Part shown: positions 53,681 through 64,000 of the stretch, one piece after another
Numbering within the stretch: the stretch's first letter is position 1
Layout: each line of letters begins with the position of its first letter
Assembly: GCA_012845835.1 (NCBI GenBank)
Contig: JABAKD010000017.1
Span: forward strand, 7,401,600-7,465,599
Length of the DNA: 64,000 bases
Direction: 5' to 3'
From: Undaria pinnatifida
Lineage: Eukaryota > Sar > Phaeophyceae > Laminariales > Alariaceae
Notes under the pieces: model-generated
Told to the model about the DNA's origin: nothing
Seen by the model: the letters and a program-made list of their open reading frames with translations, nothing else
Database searches by the model: none
Made by a program: the position numbers and the translations under genes

Positions 53681-55440
53681 AATTAAAATACACTCCCGCT
53701 GTGAGATCGAAGATTTCGTCGAAACTCATCTTTGCAAGCTGTGTGTGATACTCCGATCGCGCGCATTACGAGTTGTGTGTCCTCATTAAGGATATAGGTC
53801 GGCGACTCCCCTTACAACTACAGTGTAGCTATCAGGGTCAACAGGATGATTATAGTCAGTCTGTGCGCGTAAACTATAAAACCCGTTTCTGAGGGGGACA
53901 AAATCTGACAGCTGTGAAGGGAAAGGGGGCCTGGTTTTGATCAAAAGCGAGCGGGTTTGGAGGGGGGGGGGGGGGCAAGGGGCAATTTGAGCATGTAAGC
54001 TATAAATCTTTTCGAGGGGATAAATCTGACGGTTTTGGCACCAGTATATTATTGGGGGCGGGTTTGGGGGGGGGGGGGGGTTGGGGCGGGGGGGGGGGGG
54101 GGGGGGGGGGAAGGGCTTCAGGTGAGGGGTTTGTTATACGTGTGGTGCTAGGTCTAGGCGATGGTGCGGGTGATGGGGAAGAAGGGCGCGTTCGAGGCGG
54201 GGGGGGGGGACACAGCGGCATGGATGGCTCTCGAAAGATAATGAGGTGATATCCTGTGCGTGAAGTGTTATTAATGTGGCGGATTTCGATATTTGGTGGG
54301 GCGTTTGAGTAAGGGAGAGCAAGAGGGGGGGGGGGGGGGGGGGGGGGGATTTTTTAGGGGGTTTAGGTCACAAATAATATTCAAATACACTTCGGCTGTG
54401 AAATCAAAGATATGTAGCAGCTTGTTATACGCGTGAATGGGGGGGGAGGGAGGGGGGGCAAGGGCTTCAGGTGAGTGGTTTGTTATACGTGTGGTGCTAG
54501 GTCTAGGCGATGGTGCGGGTGATGGGGAAGAAGGGCGCGTTCGAGGCGGGGGGGGGGGACACAGCGGCATGGATGGCTCTCGAAAGATAATGAGGTGATA
54601 TCCTGTGCGTGAAGTGTTTATTAATGTGGCGGATTTCGATATTTGGTGGGGCGTTTGAGTAAGGGAGAGCAAGAGGGGGGGGGGGGGGGGGGGGGGGGGA
54701 TTTTTTAGGGGGTTTAGGTCACAAATAATATTCAAATACACTTCGGCTGTGAAATCAAAGATATGTAGCAGCTTGTTATACGCGTGGTTAGGGGGGGGGG
54801 GGGGGGGGGGGGGAAGGGCTTCAGGTGAGGGGTTTGTTACACGTGTGGTGCTAGGTCTAGGCGATGGTGCGGGTGATGGGGAAGAAGGGGGCGTTCGAGG
54901 CGGGGGGGGGGGGGGGACACAGCGGCATGGATGGCTCTCGAAAGATAATGAGGTGATATCTTGTGCGCGAAGTGTTTATTAATGTGGCGGATTTCGATAT
55001 GTGGTGGGGCGTTTGAGTAAGGGAGAGCAAGAGGGGGGGGGGGGGGGGGGGGGAGACTTTTTATGGAGGTTTAGGTCACAAATAATATTCAAATACACTT
55101 CGGCTGTGAGATCAAAGATATGTAGCAGCTTGTTATACGCGTGGTGCTAGGTCTAGGCGATCGTGCAGGTGGTCGGAAAAGAGGGGGCGTTGGAGGGGGG
55201 GGGGCGGGGGGGGGGGGGAAATAATTGAAAACTACGTCATGGATGGTCAGAAAGATAATGACGTGGTATCAACTGCGTATAGGTGTTTATTACTCAGGCC
55301 GATTTTGATTGTGAGTGGGGCGTTTGGACAGATTAGGCGGAAGGGGGGGGCGGAAGGGGAGCGGGGGGGGGGGGGGATCGGGGGACGGAGGGGCCGGGGG
55401 GGGAAAGGGTTGGGTTTTTTTAAAAATGTTTACTTTTCTA
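53681..55440 (+). repeat. Poly-G dispersed repeat, copy III with tandem units
   Basis: It opens with the ~230-base leader as at 3241. From about 54060 it consists of three ~350-bp units, each with CAAATACACTTCGGCTGTGA, CTAGGTCTAGGCGATGGTGC, GATGGCTCTCGAAAGATAATG, GCGGATTTCGATAT and several G tracts of 10-30 bases; a fourth, diverged unit ends near 55440. No coding potential; the Gly-rich and Pro-rich frames are due to the G tracts. Confidence 0.85.
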
Positions 55441-55585
55441 GAAGATTTGATGTTTGATGCAGCATGCAACCCAGTGTTTAAGTGTAGTAAATAACGTGTT
55501 AAATCTTCATAATTTGTTGTTGTATGATACATGGATCGAAAGCTAGAATATTTTATAGAATATTTGTAGGTACCATTATTTTCTG

Positions 55586-56790
55586 ACATCGCTAATTATA
55601 AGAAAGAGATACGTATTGTCAAATGCAACCGGCGAGGTGATGTGGTCATGCACTGTTTGTCACCATCATCATACAGTTACCATTATTATCGACATCGCTA
55701 ATTATACGAAAGAGATACGTATTGCCAAATACAGCATGCGAGGTGATGTATGTGGCCATGTGCTGTCTCCGCCATTGATTGAGCATTAGAGGGAGGGATG
55801 CGAATCGTCAGTTTTAAAGGAACGCTTGGTATACATGTGCTCAATTACGATACCTCATTAGTCATACTTGGTATACACGCGCTCAATTACGTTACCTCGT
55901 TAGTAATACTTCGCTTGGCATAGGTGGGGAGGCGATCATGCAGACGGTATGTGCGAAATACCCTACGTATTGGGTTGGTAAGGTTGTTTACCGCAATTTT
56001 AACACATCTACCTGTGCTTCCTTTTCCAATTTTTTTTGTCTCAAATAAATGTACGATTTCACGCCTATGATTTTACCTTGTCGATGTGGGGCTCTGCGGT
56101 CGTCAATTTTAAGTCAGAGATACGTCCTACAAATACATCAGGCGAGGTGGGTATGTGATGTCATGCGATGTCATCACTATTGATCGCGAGGGTGATTTTA
56201 CTTCGTGAGGTAAATGGTACTGTGTTTCGTAGAGGTCGTCTCAGGAGGGTATGCGATGGGTCGGCAGTGTGGTTTATCGCAATTTTATCAGGTCTGCCTG
56301 TGCTTCCTTTTCAACTTATTATTGTCTCAAATGTACGATTTCACGTCCATGATTTTTACCGTGCCGCTGTGGGGCTCTGAGGTCGCCAATTCTCAGACAG
56401 AGATACATCTTACAAATACAGCAGTTGAGGTGGGCATGCAACGTCATATATATGCGATGTCACTACTATTGAAGGCGAGGGTGACTTCCCTTTGTCAGGT
56501 ATATGCTACTGCGTTTCGTAAAGGTTGTCTCACGTGGACATGCGATGTCATCACTATTGAACGCGAGGGTGCCTTTCCTTCCTTAGGAACATTCCACTGC
56601 GTTTGGAATGGTAGAGGTTGTCAGGCAATCATGCAAGCGGATGGAGGCACGAAATACCCTGCGTAATAGGTTGGTCGTGTGGTTTACCGCAGTGTTAACA
56701 TCCCTGTCTGTACTTACTTTTCACATTATTATAGACTATATATAGTGTACACTTATACGTCCTGTTTTCTCCCCACTGTCGTCGAAGATG
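55586..56790 (+). repeat. Tandem array, units about 105 and 300-400 bp
   Basis: ACATCGCTAATTATA.GAAAGAGATACGTATTG occurs at about 55586 and 55691. Longer units follow, sharing GTGGTTTACCGCAATTTTA, CTGTGCTTCC, GTACGATTTCACG, GTGGGGCTCTG and GCGATGTCATCACTATTGA, at about 55980, 56270 and 56690. A 150-codon frame within it (56214-56666) is probably an artefact. Confidence 0.65.
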
Positions 56791-56800
56791 TTGTAGTCCT

Positions 56801-57076
56801 GTGGATGTCGCGTCCATGTCTGATGCTCTTGTTAGTGGTGTTCATGAAAACATGCCCTTACATGTAGTAGATGATTGCTCAGTGGTGTTCCTTTCCTTTA
56901 CATCAAGCCAGGTAGTATATGCCAACGCAACCGCTTGCTTGAAAAACGACGAAGAAATTCCTCACACACCTGACACAGAGAAGACGCGGCCCGAAGATTG
57001 TTCAGTATACCGACGGTCAGGAACAGGTTATCGAGCAGCGCACTTGATTTTTACTACCGCTCATCACTCCACCTAA
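56801..57076 (+). CDS. Possible small open frame, unknown
   Basis: 91 codons (MDVASMSDALVSGVHENMPL..., VYANATACLKNDEEI) directly after the tandem array. Composition is protein-like, but there is no motif, homologous copy or splice context, so the call is weak. Confidence 0.2.
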   Translation: MDVASMSDALVSGVHENMPLHVVDDCSVVFLSFTSSQVVYANATACLKNDEEIPHTPDTEKTRPEDCSVYRRSGTGYRAAHLIFTTAHHST

Positions 57077-57199
57077 GACACTACGGGCATGCGTTGGACC
57101 CAGTTCGCTGATGCCCAAAACCAATTTCAAAGGAGGTGATGTGGTGGGCGAATGCTATATGTGGAATCTTGATGTAATACGGTGAGGTATACGTGGTTT

Positions 57200-58265
57200 T
57201 TCGTTTCAGTCCAGAACAGTTTGCAGTTCGGGGACAAGCCTGAATAGGGACAATAAGGACACCGTCTCAGCACCCACCGCAGGGCTGAGCAATTTATTGC
57301 ATGGCTCTCCCCTGAGGGTACTCTCGGCACACGCTGTTCGACACGGGGAATGAGAGTTGACCATGCAAGTTGTACTTATGGAGTGCGCGGTAGCTTATTT
57401 ATGTTGTCGTCTCGGATTAGGCGGGAAAAATATTTCGTGGCTCTCGACATACGTTAAATACAGTTGACTGGGACTGCGCAGTGTAGGCCGCGTCACGACC
57501 TAGCGAATCCCCGAGTTAGGGAGGGATCCCTGTTAGGTTTACACTTAATGAGCGTGCGCTGCGTATATATGCCGTGTTTCCGCAGATCCAAGGGATACAT
57601 CCGACAGTTTTGAATTCCTGGTAGGGAAACTAAACAGGGACACCCTCTCGGCACCATCGCGGGGCTGACAGAATCGTTACATGGCTCTTACCTGAGAGTA
57701 CTATCGGAGTACGCTATTCGACACATGGAGTAAGGGTTGACCACACAAGTAGTGAGTCGCTCTACAGTAGCCCTCGCAACGTATAATTAATGAAATAACC
57801 GGTTTAGAAACTTGCCCTGCGAGGCCGTCATTCCTGCAATACGGTGCCCCTTGCCATCCCGACGTCCTCGTTCGATAGTCCTTTGCAAACAAGAAATATG
57901 GAAAAATTCTTGTTTTATAGCATCTTTCCTCGTGTCGAGCACCCATGAAATATTTGTTGAACAAAAGTGCTGGTTTTGGGGGGGGGCTACAATAAAGTCA
58001 GTATAGTATGTATGGAGTGCGCATTAGTTTATATATGCTGTTGTCTCGCATTACAAGGCGGGAAAACTCTTGCGTGGCCCTCGCCTGGGATTACTATCGG
58101 GCACGCGTAAAATATAGTTGACTGGCAACGCGGGGTATACGCCGCGTTACGAGCTTGCGGATCTCCCAGTTAGAGAGGGGGCCTGTTAGGATTACATGCA
58201 ATTGGCGTGCACAGCGTATGTATGCCGTGTTTCCGCAGACCCAGTAGATACATCCGATATTATTT
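57200..58265 (+). repeat. Tandem pair of ~400-bp units, second unit interrupted
   Basis: Unit 1 (57200-57600) and unit 2 (57605-57753 plus 58003-58265) share, in order, GGACAC...CTCGGCAC, GCATGGCTCT/ACATGGCTCT, TTGACCA, ATGGAGTGCGC, GTTGTCTCG, AGTTGACTGG and TATGCCGTGTTTCCGCAGA. The break in unit 2 is a MITE family 3 insertion. Confidence 0.8.
57754..58002. mobile_element. MITE-like element, family 3, copy 2
   Basis: Ends GAGTCGCTCTACAGTAGCCC and GGGGGGCTACAATAAAGTCAG are imperfect inverted repeats like those at 20496-20762. The interior shares CGTTCGATAGTCCTTT and TTTCCTCGTGTCGAGCACCC with that copy. Its borders are confirmed by the uninterrupted unit 1 of the surrounding tandem pair. Confidence 0.75.
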
Positions 58266-58885
58266 AATTCCACCCCAGATGTAGAAGGCTTCCACCCCCC
58301 TTCGTTGCCAACTTGTCATAGGAACAGTGCTGCATATGCTCGGGGCTTTGTTTTGTGGTTGTGATCGGTATTCGCGGTGGTAGTGTTTGTGATATTCGGT
58401 GCCGGCAGTGCTGCTGCTGCTGGCGGTAGTGGTGGTGACGATGTTGTGATATTTCGTGTTGTGGCCTTTGTTGTTCTTGATTATCTTCTGCTCTGGAATT
58501 GCCTCAACGTAACCAGTCACACAATCTTGGTTCGACGTTGGCGTAGATAAACCTACCGGCCGTTCCGGCTTGGGCAGCGTTGGCGATTAACACTCTTATA
58601 TAGGAATGTTCTCGTATCCGTAACGCGCGTATTTTTGTGCTGTTGGCGTGTACCTATAAACGGCAGCATAGTCTTGTGTTCGCGTTTACCTGTAACGGAA
58701 CTAGTCGATGTATTAGCCGTGTACCATTAACACGAGTAGTACACTGGCGTGTACCTGTTGATAGGTCTCTAATGATGTGCACGCGGCTAGCGCGCGAAGG
58801 CGTGGTGGTGATTCAAGACGGCAACACAGGACTCTATCGTTTTTCATCCAGCCGTTGAGCCTGAATCGATCTTATATGGAGCAAA
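58266..58885. other. No gene recognised
   Basis: A run of GTTGTG/GGTGGT-type triplets at 58350-58460 gives low-complexity frames. GTGTACCTGT/GCGTGTACCTATAA-type words repeat near 58650-58760. Confidence 0.4.
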
Positions 58886-59035
58886 AAAAGGAGTGACAGG
58901 TGATGGAAATCATGCCGAAAAACATCTGGCAACATAAACCCCATTCATCCCGCCGACTCTCCCCTTACACCTTTTATATACCCTTCTCTCGAACATATGG
59001 AACTCCCTGATATCAGATGGATCGTAACTGTCGTG
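58886..59035 (-). repeat. Inverted partial copy of the 13.1/13.6-kb repeat
   Basis: On the minus strand, ATATCAGGGAGTTCCATATG, AAAAGGTGTAAGGGGA and CCAGATGTTTTTCGGCATGA match the first half of the repeats at 13121 and 13608. Confidence 0.6.
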
Positions 59036-59321
59036 TTTATGAGGACAATCAAAATCCCCCTTCTCGTTTCACACGGCGAACATGCCATCCCCCATGCTCT
59101 CTGTGCATATAAAGGCACGATATCGCTGGGTTGATGCATCGCAATATCGTAATGAACCCATATAAACTCAGAACTACATAATCAAAAAAGGCAACTCAAA
59201 ATTGCAATGCTCAATTCAATAAGCTCTCCAAGTCCAAAGCAAAATAATAACGGCTTTATGTGGAAAACATAAACTACACTCGAAAATTGTTGCCAGGTGA
59301 AAACGGCAATTAAATATCACA

Positions 59322-59640
59322 TGGACGCTTCCGTGGAAGCTTTGGTGGAAGCTACTTCCATGAAATCGTTCACGAAAGCTTCTCCGTGGAAGCTTCCGGG
59401 ATTTTTTTTTGTGGAAGCTTCCTTATTTTCCATGGAAGCTTTCACGGAAGCTTCCACCGCTTCCAGGAGAGCTTCCATGGAGGCGATGGAAGCTTTAATG
59501 GAAGCTACGAACGCTTCCATGCAAGCGGTGGAAGCTTCCATGGAAGCGGTGGAAGCTCCCATGGACGCGGTGGAAGCTTCCACGCAAGCCGTAGAAGCTT
59601 CCACGGAAGGTTTCATGAACTTCCACGTCAAATGCAAGTC
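59322..59640. repeat. Second GGAAGCTTCC-type array
   Basis: Same kind of units as 5751-6975 (GCTTCCATGGAAGCGGTGGAAGC and similar), without telomeric repeats. The right flank has GTGCAGGAGACCGTAC, shared with the first array, so both arrays are copies of one element rather than independent expansions. Confidence 0.8.
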
Positions 59641-59748
59641 GTGCAGGAGACCGTACTTGCGTCGAGTTTCGCACTTGCGTCGGCATTCTACGAGTAGTTT
59701 TGTCCCGTCAAGGTAAACTTCGATTAGTATAAATTTTGATACATAGGT

Positions 59749-59806
59749 CCTTGACGGCTATCCGTCAAGGGGAAAAAGTGCCGCAAACTATTATACTCGG
59801 CACTTT
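59749..59806. repeat. Two adjacent perfect hairpins
   Basis: CCTTGACGG (59749-59757), loop CTAT, CCGTCAAGG (59762-59770); then AAAGTGCCG (59775-59783), 14-base loop, CGGCACTTT (59798-59806). Role unknown. Confidence 0.7.
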
Positions 59807-61111
59807 GTTGTATAGCTTATGGATGTACCAGCAGGGAAGACAGCAGTATACCACAAACCTGTTGCTGTTTGTTGCAGGTGTCGGTACAAGGGGATACGAG
59901 CAGGAGTGATATACGTGTATGACCACGAAATGCGTAGAGTTTTCCACCAGCGTATGATACTCCCAGATACTATCTGTGTTGCGGATACTTGCACACAGTG
60001 GAGTACCGCCCGGGTAGCATTGCGATGCTACTGCTGCTGTCGAAAGTACTCATGGAGTAGTCGCCGGCATGAATAGAAGCCCCCTGGTGAGCGGTTTGAA
60101 AACGGGGCAAATTATATTCTTGGTGTGCAATGGGCCGTCGTGGCGTGGTATCATACAGCATGTTTCTAGTCCTATTATGAACAGCTCTAGTGGCCTTTGG
60201 TAACTTAATATATCAGTGGTAAATGGTTTGCATACAATTACTGACGATGGATGCATAAAAAGAGCAATGACACCTATGCCGACCTAATCGCTACATTGTG
60301 GCAAAGCTAGGAATCTATCATTTATTTATTGATAGCCAACCAACGACAAGCCAATGCTTACTCCGTTCCAGTTTCCAAGCGTTAAATGCATTTGGGCGGG
60401 AGCTATTACGGGAGGTTGGTATTGCGCCCGTCATTGAATAAAATCGTCATGTTTGACAACCCCTCTTAAACTACAATTTAACAGGACGAGCACGCAGTTC
60501 ATTGTTTTAACCCCTTTACCACTGGAAATCCGTTTTTGGGGACAAAATCACTTGGATTTAGTGTAGGGAGGGGTTCGGGGGCTCTAAAGGGGCTAACCCC
60601 CTTTACGATATATTGAGGGGGGGTCGTGAAAATCAATCAATCCATCCTAAGTCAATCAATTAATCAATTCCCTCAAACCGAGAATAATACGTTGATGGAA
60701 ACATAAATACATCGGGCGAGATTTATGTATTTAATACCAGAAACTATGAACCTGCTGGTGTAGGTCTACATCTCGTACGAAGTGTGCTGTTGATGGTTCA
60801 GTACGTCCAATGACCCCTTTGGGACGTCAGAATGAAAGGAGTCTTAAAAAGTGACGATTACGGCGTCGGCCATGTAGGCAAATCCGGGCCGCTGTGTAGT
60901 CACGTGACTACGTAGCTCAGTGGGTAATTCTATGTATCCAACAAAAGATATGTTTGGGAGTCCGCCAATTGACTCTCACCGACGTCGTAACATTGATCTC
61001 CGGGGCTCTCCCCCCTCGCCACGCACAACCGTAGTACTCAGGAGCAATATATCATAATCATTCACGTCTCCAGCGCGCACGCTCTCAAAGATGTTACAGT
61101 ACTGGGCCCTG
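59807..61111. other. No gene recognised
   Basis: TAGCTCAGTGGGTA at about 60916 is a perfect box A, but no T-arm follows. TCAATCAAT words recur near 60630-60670. Confidence 0.45.
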
Positions 61112-61244
61112 TTTAGTGCCGGTACGTGCACAGAGCGTTCACCGGCACTAAACCGGGCACCCGGCACTATCGCGAATAATGCCAAAACGGCACTATTGAG
61201 GTCTGGCCAATCCCTCATCAGTGCCGGTACTGGCACTAATGAGG
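61112..61244. repeat. Cluster of inverted repeats around AGTGCCGGT
   Basis: TTTAGTGCCGGT (61112-61123) is perfectly inverted at 61141-61152. CCTCATCAGTGCC (61213-61225) is inverted at 61231-61244 with one mismatch. Further CGGCACTAT words lie between. Confidence 0.7.
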
Positions 61245-61427
61245 TTGTGTTTGATTTATGGTGTAGCGCCCACGCTTGCGGGGTCAACAGATAACGAAAT
61301 GGATCGATACCACTGCTTTCGAGTGAAGTTCCAGCGTGGGCGTGGGCAGATTTTCTTCCTGCGACACGTGTGGTTCCAACCTGTGGAGCCCACAAGAGTT
61401 TGTTGTAAAATAATATACAGTAGTAGT

Positions 61428-61927
61428 NNNNNNNNNNNNNNNNNNNNNNNNNNNNNNNNNNNNNNNNNNNNNNNNNNNNNNNNNNNNNNNNNNNNNNNNN
61501 NNNNNNNNNNNNNNNNNNNNNNNNNNNNNNNNNNNNNNNNNNNNNNNNNNNNNNNNNNNNNNNNNNNNNNNNNNNNNNNNNNNNNNNNNNNNNNNNNNNN
61601 NNNNNNNNNNNNNNNNNNNNNNNNNNNNNNNNNNNNNNNNNNNNNNNNNNNNNNNNNNNNNNNNNNNNNNNNNNNNNNNNNNNNNNNNNNNNNNNNNNNN
61701 NNNNNNNNNNNNNNNNNNNNNNNNNNNNNNNNNNNNNNNNNNNNNNNNNNNNNNNNNNNNNNNNNNNNNNNNNNNNNNNNNNNNNNNNNNNNNNNNNNNN
61801 NNNNNNNNNNNNNNNNNNNNNNNNNNNNNNNNNNNNNNNNNNNNNNNNNNNNNNNNNNNNNNNNNNNNNNNNNNNNNNNNNNNNNNNNNNNNNNNNNNNN
61901 NNNNNNNNNNNNNNNNNNNNNNNNNNN
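61428..61927. other. Assembly gap, 500 N
   Basis: Exactly 500 unknown bases, a typical placeholder length, so the true distance is unknown. It is followed immediately by a C homopolymer of the poly-G repeat, which probably caused the break. Confidence 0.95.
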
Positions 61928-63270
61928 CCCCCCCCCCCCCCCCCCCCCCCCCGTCCCCGTCCCCCCCCCCCCTTTCCGCCTAGTTTGTCCAAACGCCCCA
62001 CTCACAATCGAAATCGGCCACAGTAATAAACACCTGTACGCAGTTGATATCAGGTCATTATCTTTCTGACCATCCATGACGTAATTTTCAATTCTTTTCC
62101 CCCCGACCCCCCCCTCTTCAACGCCCCCTCTTTTCCAACCACCCGCACGATCGCCTAGACCTAGCACCACGCGAACAACAAGCCCCTACATATCTTTGAT
62201 CTCACAGCCGAAGTGTATTTGAATATTATTTGTGACCTAAACCTGCTAAAAAATCCCCCCCCCCCCCCCCCGCCCTTCTCGCTCTCCCTTACTCAAACGC
62301 CCCACCAAATATCGAAATCCGCCATATTAATAAACACTTTACGCACAAGATATCACCTCATTATCTTTCGAGAGGCATCCATGCCGCTGCTTTCCCCCCC
62401 CCCCCCGCCCCGAACGCCCCCTTCTTCCACATCACCCGCACCATCGCCTAGACCTAGCACCACACGTATAACAAACCCTTCACCTAAAACCCTTCCTCCC
62501 CCCCCCCCCCCCCCCCCCGCACCCCCCCGCCCCCTCCCCCCCCCCCCCCCCCCCCCCCCCGCCCCCACCCCCCCACCTTCCCCCCCCCAACCCATCCCAA
62601 CCCCACCCCCTCGAAAACTCCACCCTCTCTCTACTTACTGATTGTACGACTTACCCCAGGATATACATGATAAACTGATGCATTATTTCCAAAACCGTCA
62701 CATTTATCCCCTCAAAATAATGTATAGTTTCCACGCACATATTGAGCTGCCCCACACGCCCCACCCCCGCCCCAACACCCCCCCCCCCCCCCCCAATAAT
62801 ATACTGGTGCCAAAACCGTCAGATTTATCCCGTTGAAAGGATTATAACTTACATGCACAAATTGCCCCCCCTCCCCCCCCCCCCCCCCCCCCCTTCCGCC
62901 CCACCCCCCCTCCAAACCCGCTCGCTTTTGATCAAAACCAGGCCCCCACGTCATTCAAAACTCCGCCCCCCCCCCTCACCGGTTATTCGACTTACAAGAT
63001 TCACTTGATAAAAGGATACATTTCCCTCCACAGCTGTCAGATTTTGTCCCCCTCAGAAACGGGTTTCATCGTTTCAGCGCACAGACTGACTAAAATCACC
63101 CTGTTGACCCTGATAGCTACAGTGTAGTTGTAAGGGGAGTGGCCGACCTATATCCTTAATGAGGACACACAACTCATAATGCGCGCGATCGGAGTATCAC
63201 ACACAGCTTGCAAAGATGAGTTTCGACGAAATCTTCGATCTCACAGCTGGAGTGTATTTTCATTTTTTAT
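61928..63270 (-). repeat. Poly-G dispersed repeat, copy IV (inverted)
   Basis: Reverse complement of the organisation at 3241 and 53681: the leader is at about 63000-63270, and C-tract blocks with CTATCTTTC/ATTATCTTTCGAGAG and GCACCATCGCCTAGACCTAG fill 61928-62970. The segment 62560-62720 matches copy I (3710-3900) best. Long Pro-rich or Gly-rich frames here are artefacts. Confidence 0.85.
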
Positions 63271-64000
63271 AATATAATACTGCTGTGATCGTCGCGGTGG
63301 CGGACTTACATGAAATGATGCCGATGATCAAGAGCACCCACAGTGTGCCTGCGCCCCTCCGATGTTCCGAAACCACGTCATTTGGTCTCCTGTGAACGGA
63401 ACAAAGATATGCACACTGATTGTCAGAAATTACTACGTACAGTAGTGCCCCGTGCTATACTGCGTCGGAGACCGACTAAACCACCTATCAACTCTGCCGA
63501 GTAAAGCTTCAACCCTGATGAGTGTCATCATTCTCGAGCAACCTCCCTTGAACCTATATAATAGGTACACGTCATCCATTGCGAAGGTCCTCGAGTAGGA
63601 TTTAATGCAGCGCTCGCAGGTGAACACGATCTCGCAACAAAAACTTTTAGCGCCCTTCAAACTCGAGCCTTACGTTATATCGCTATGCCCTTGCTTGGTA
63701 GTGCGCTAGGCTGTTTTGGTTGTGTGCCGACGATGCATTCCCACGTAAGTAAGTAGTAGGTGATGGAGAGCAGGCGGGAAATTGTGACAACGACACGGTA
63801 GCATCATGACTGTGCACCCATTCCTTATACCTGCGGCAGCTACCAGAATCAGTACTACTAGAGTATACTATAATATATGAGTCATCCCACGGTAGGAGTT
63901 GCACATTTTGAGCCAAGCGTTTCTGACCTTCTGACCGGCTGTGCTCCTGAAGAGTGTGGCATTACCGGTTATTATGATGAGTATATTTATGTTAGGACAA
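63271..64000. other. No gene recognised
   Basis: Minus-strand frames of 75 and 77 codons have no motif. Nothing else seen to the end of the window. Confidence 0.5.

Noticed and set aside
60905..60990. tRNA gene suggested by a perfect box A (TAGCTCAGTGGGTA)
   Set aside because: No T-arm/box B or paired acceptor stem follows at the right distance.
61928..62641. Proline-rich proteins
   Set aside because: They are translations of C homopolymers and the poly-G repeat family; also bounded by an N gap.

Overview
The window looks like gene-poor nuclear DNA of a eukaryote. Support: no operon-like runs of ORFs; at least one gene family split by GT...AG introns; relics of two Ty3/gypsy-type retrotransposons; tRNA-derived SINE-like repeats; several short inverted-repeat (MITE-like) elements; long homopolymer-G tracts; and CCCTAA (TTAGGG-type) telomere-like runs. 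Nothing suggests a bacterium or virus. The protein relics fit a large-genome protist or alga (a stramenopile is my best guess), but the taxon is an inference. A block of exactly 500 N (61428-61927) shows this is a draft scaffold.

Layout. 0-10 kb: repeats only (fold-back element, poly-G repeat, two SINE-like copies, a MITE, a 1.2-kb array built on GGAAGCTTCC with embedded telomeric repeats, a degenerate ~200-bp tandem array). 10.9-12.3 kb: a TATA-like site and one convincing exon. 13-21 kb: dispersed repeats, two tRNA-like relics, MITEs and a decayed reading frame. 21.5-26.7 kb: four exons of a membrane-protein gene (copy A). 29.5-33.3 kb: a plus-strand, internally deleted Ty3/gypsy relic with candidate LTRs. 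34.9-36.6 kb: tRNA-like repeat and an element carrying five perfect 105-bp repeats. 37.3-45.5 kb: a minus-strand Ty3/gypsy relic (gag with zinc knuckle, a NADAR-like domain, RNase H, integrase, chromodomain) that has lost protease and reverse transcriptase. 45.9-48.6 kb: minisatellites and a repeat copy. 50.2-53.1 kb: copy B of the membrane-protein gene, with a one-base deletion. 53.7-63.3 kb: tandem and dispersed repeats, including two large poly-G blocks in opposite orientation.

The only host protein-coding story I can defend is the A/B gene pair: the same exon lengths and intron phases are kept at two sites about 26-29 kb apart, ending in a conserved LGNIGGFW-plus-hydrophobic segment. Everything else I recognise is mobile or repetitive DNA. 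I could not run searches, so family names rest on motifs visible in the translations.
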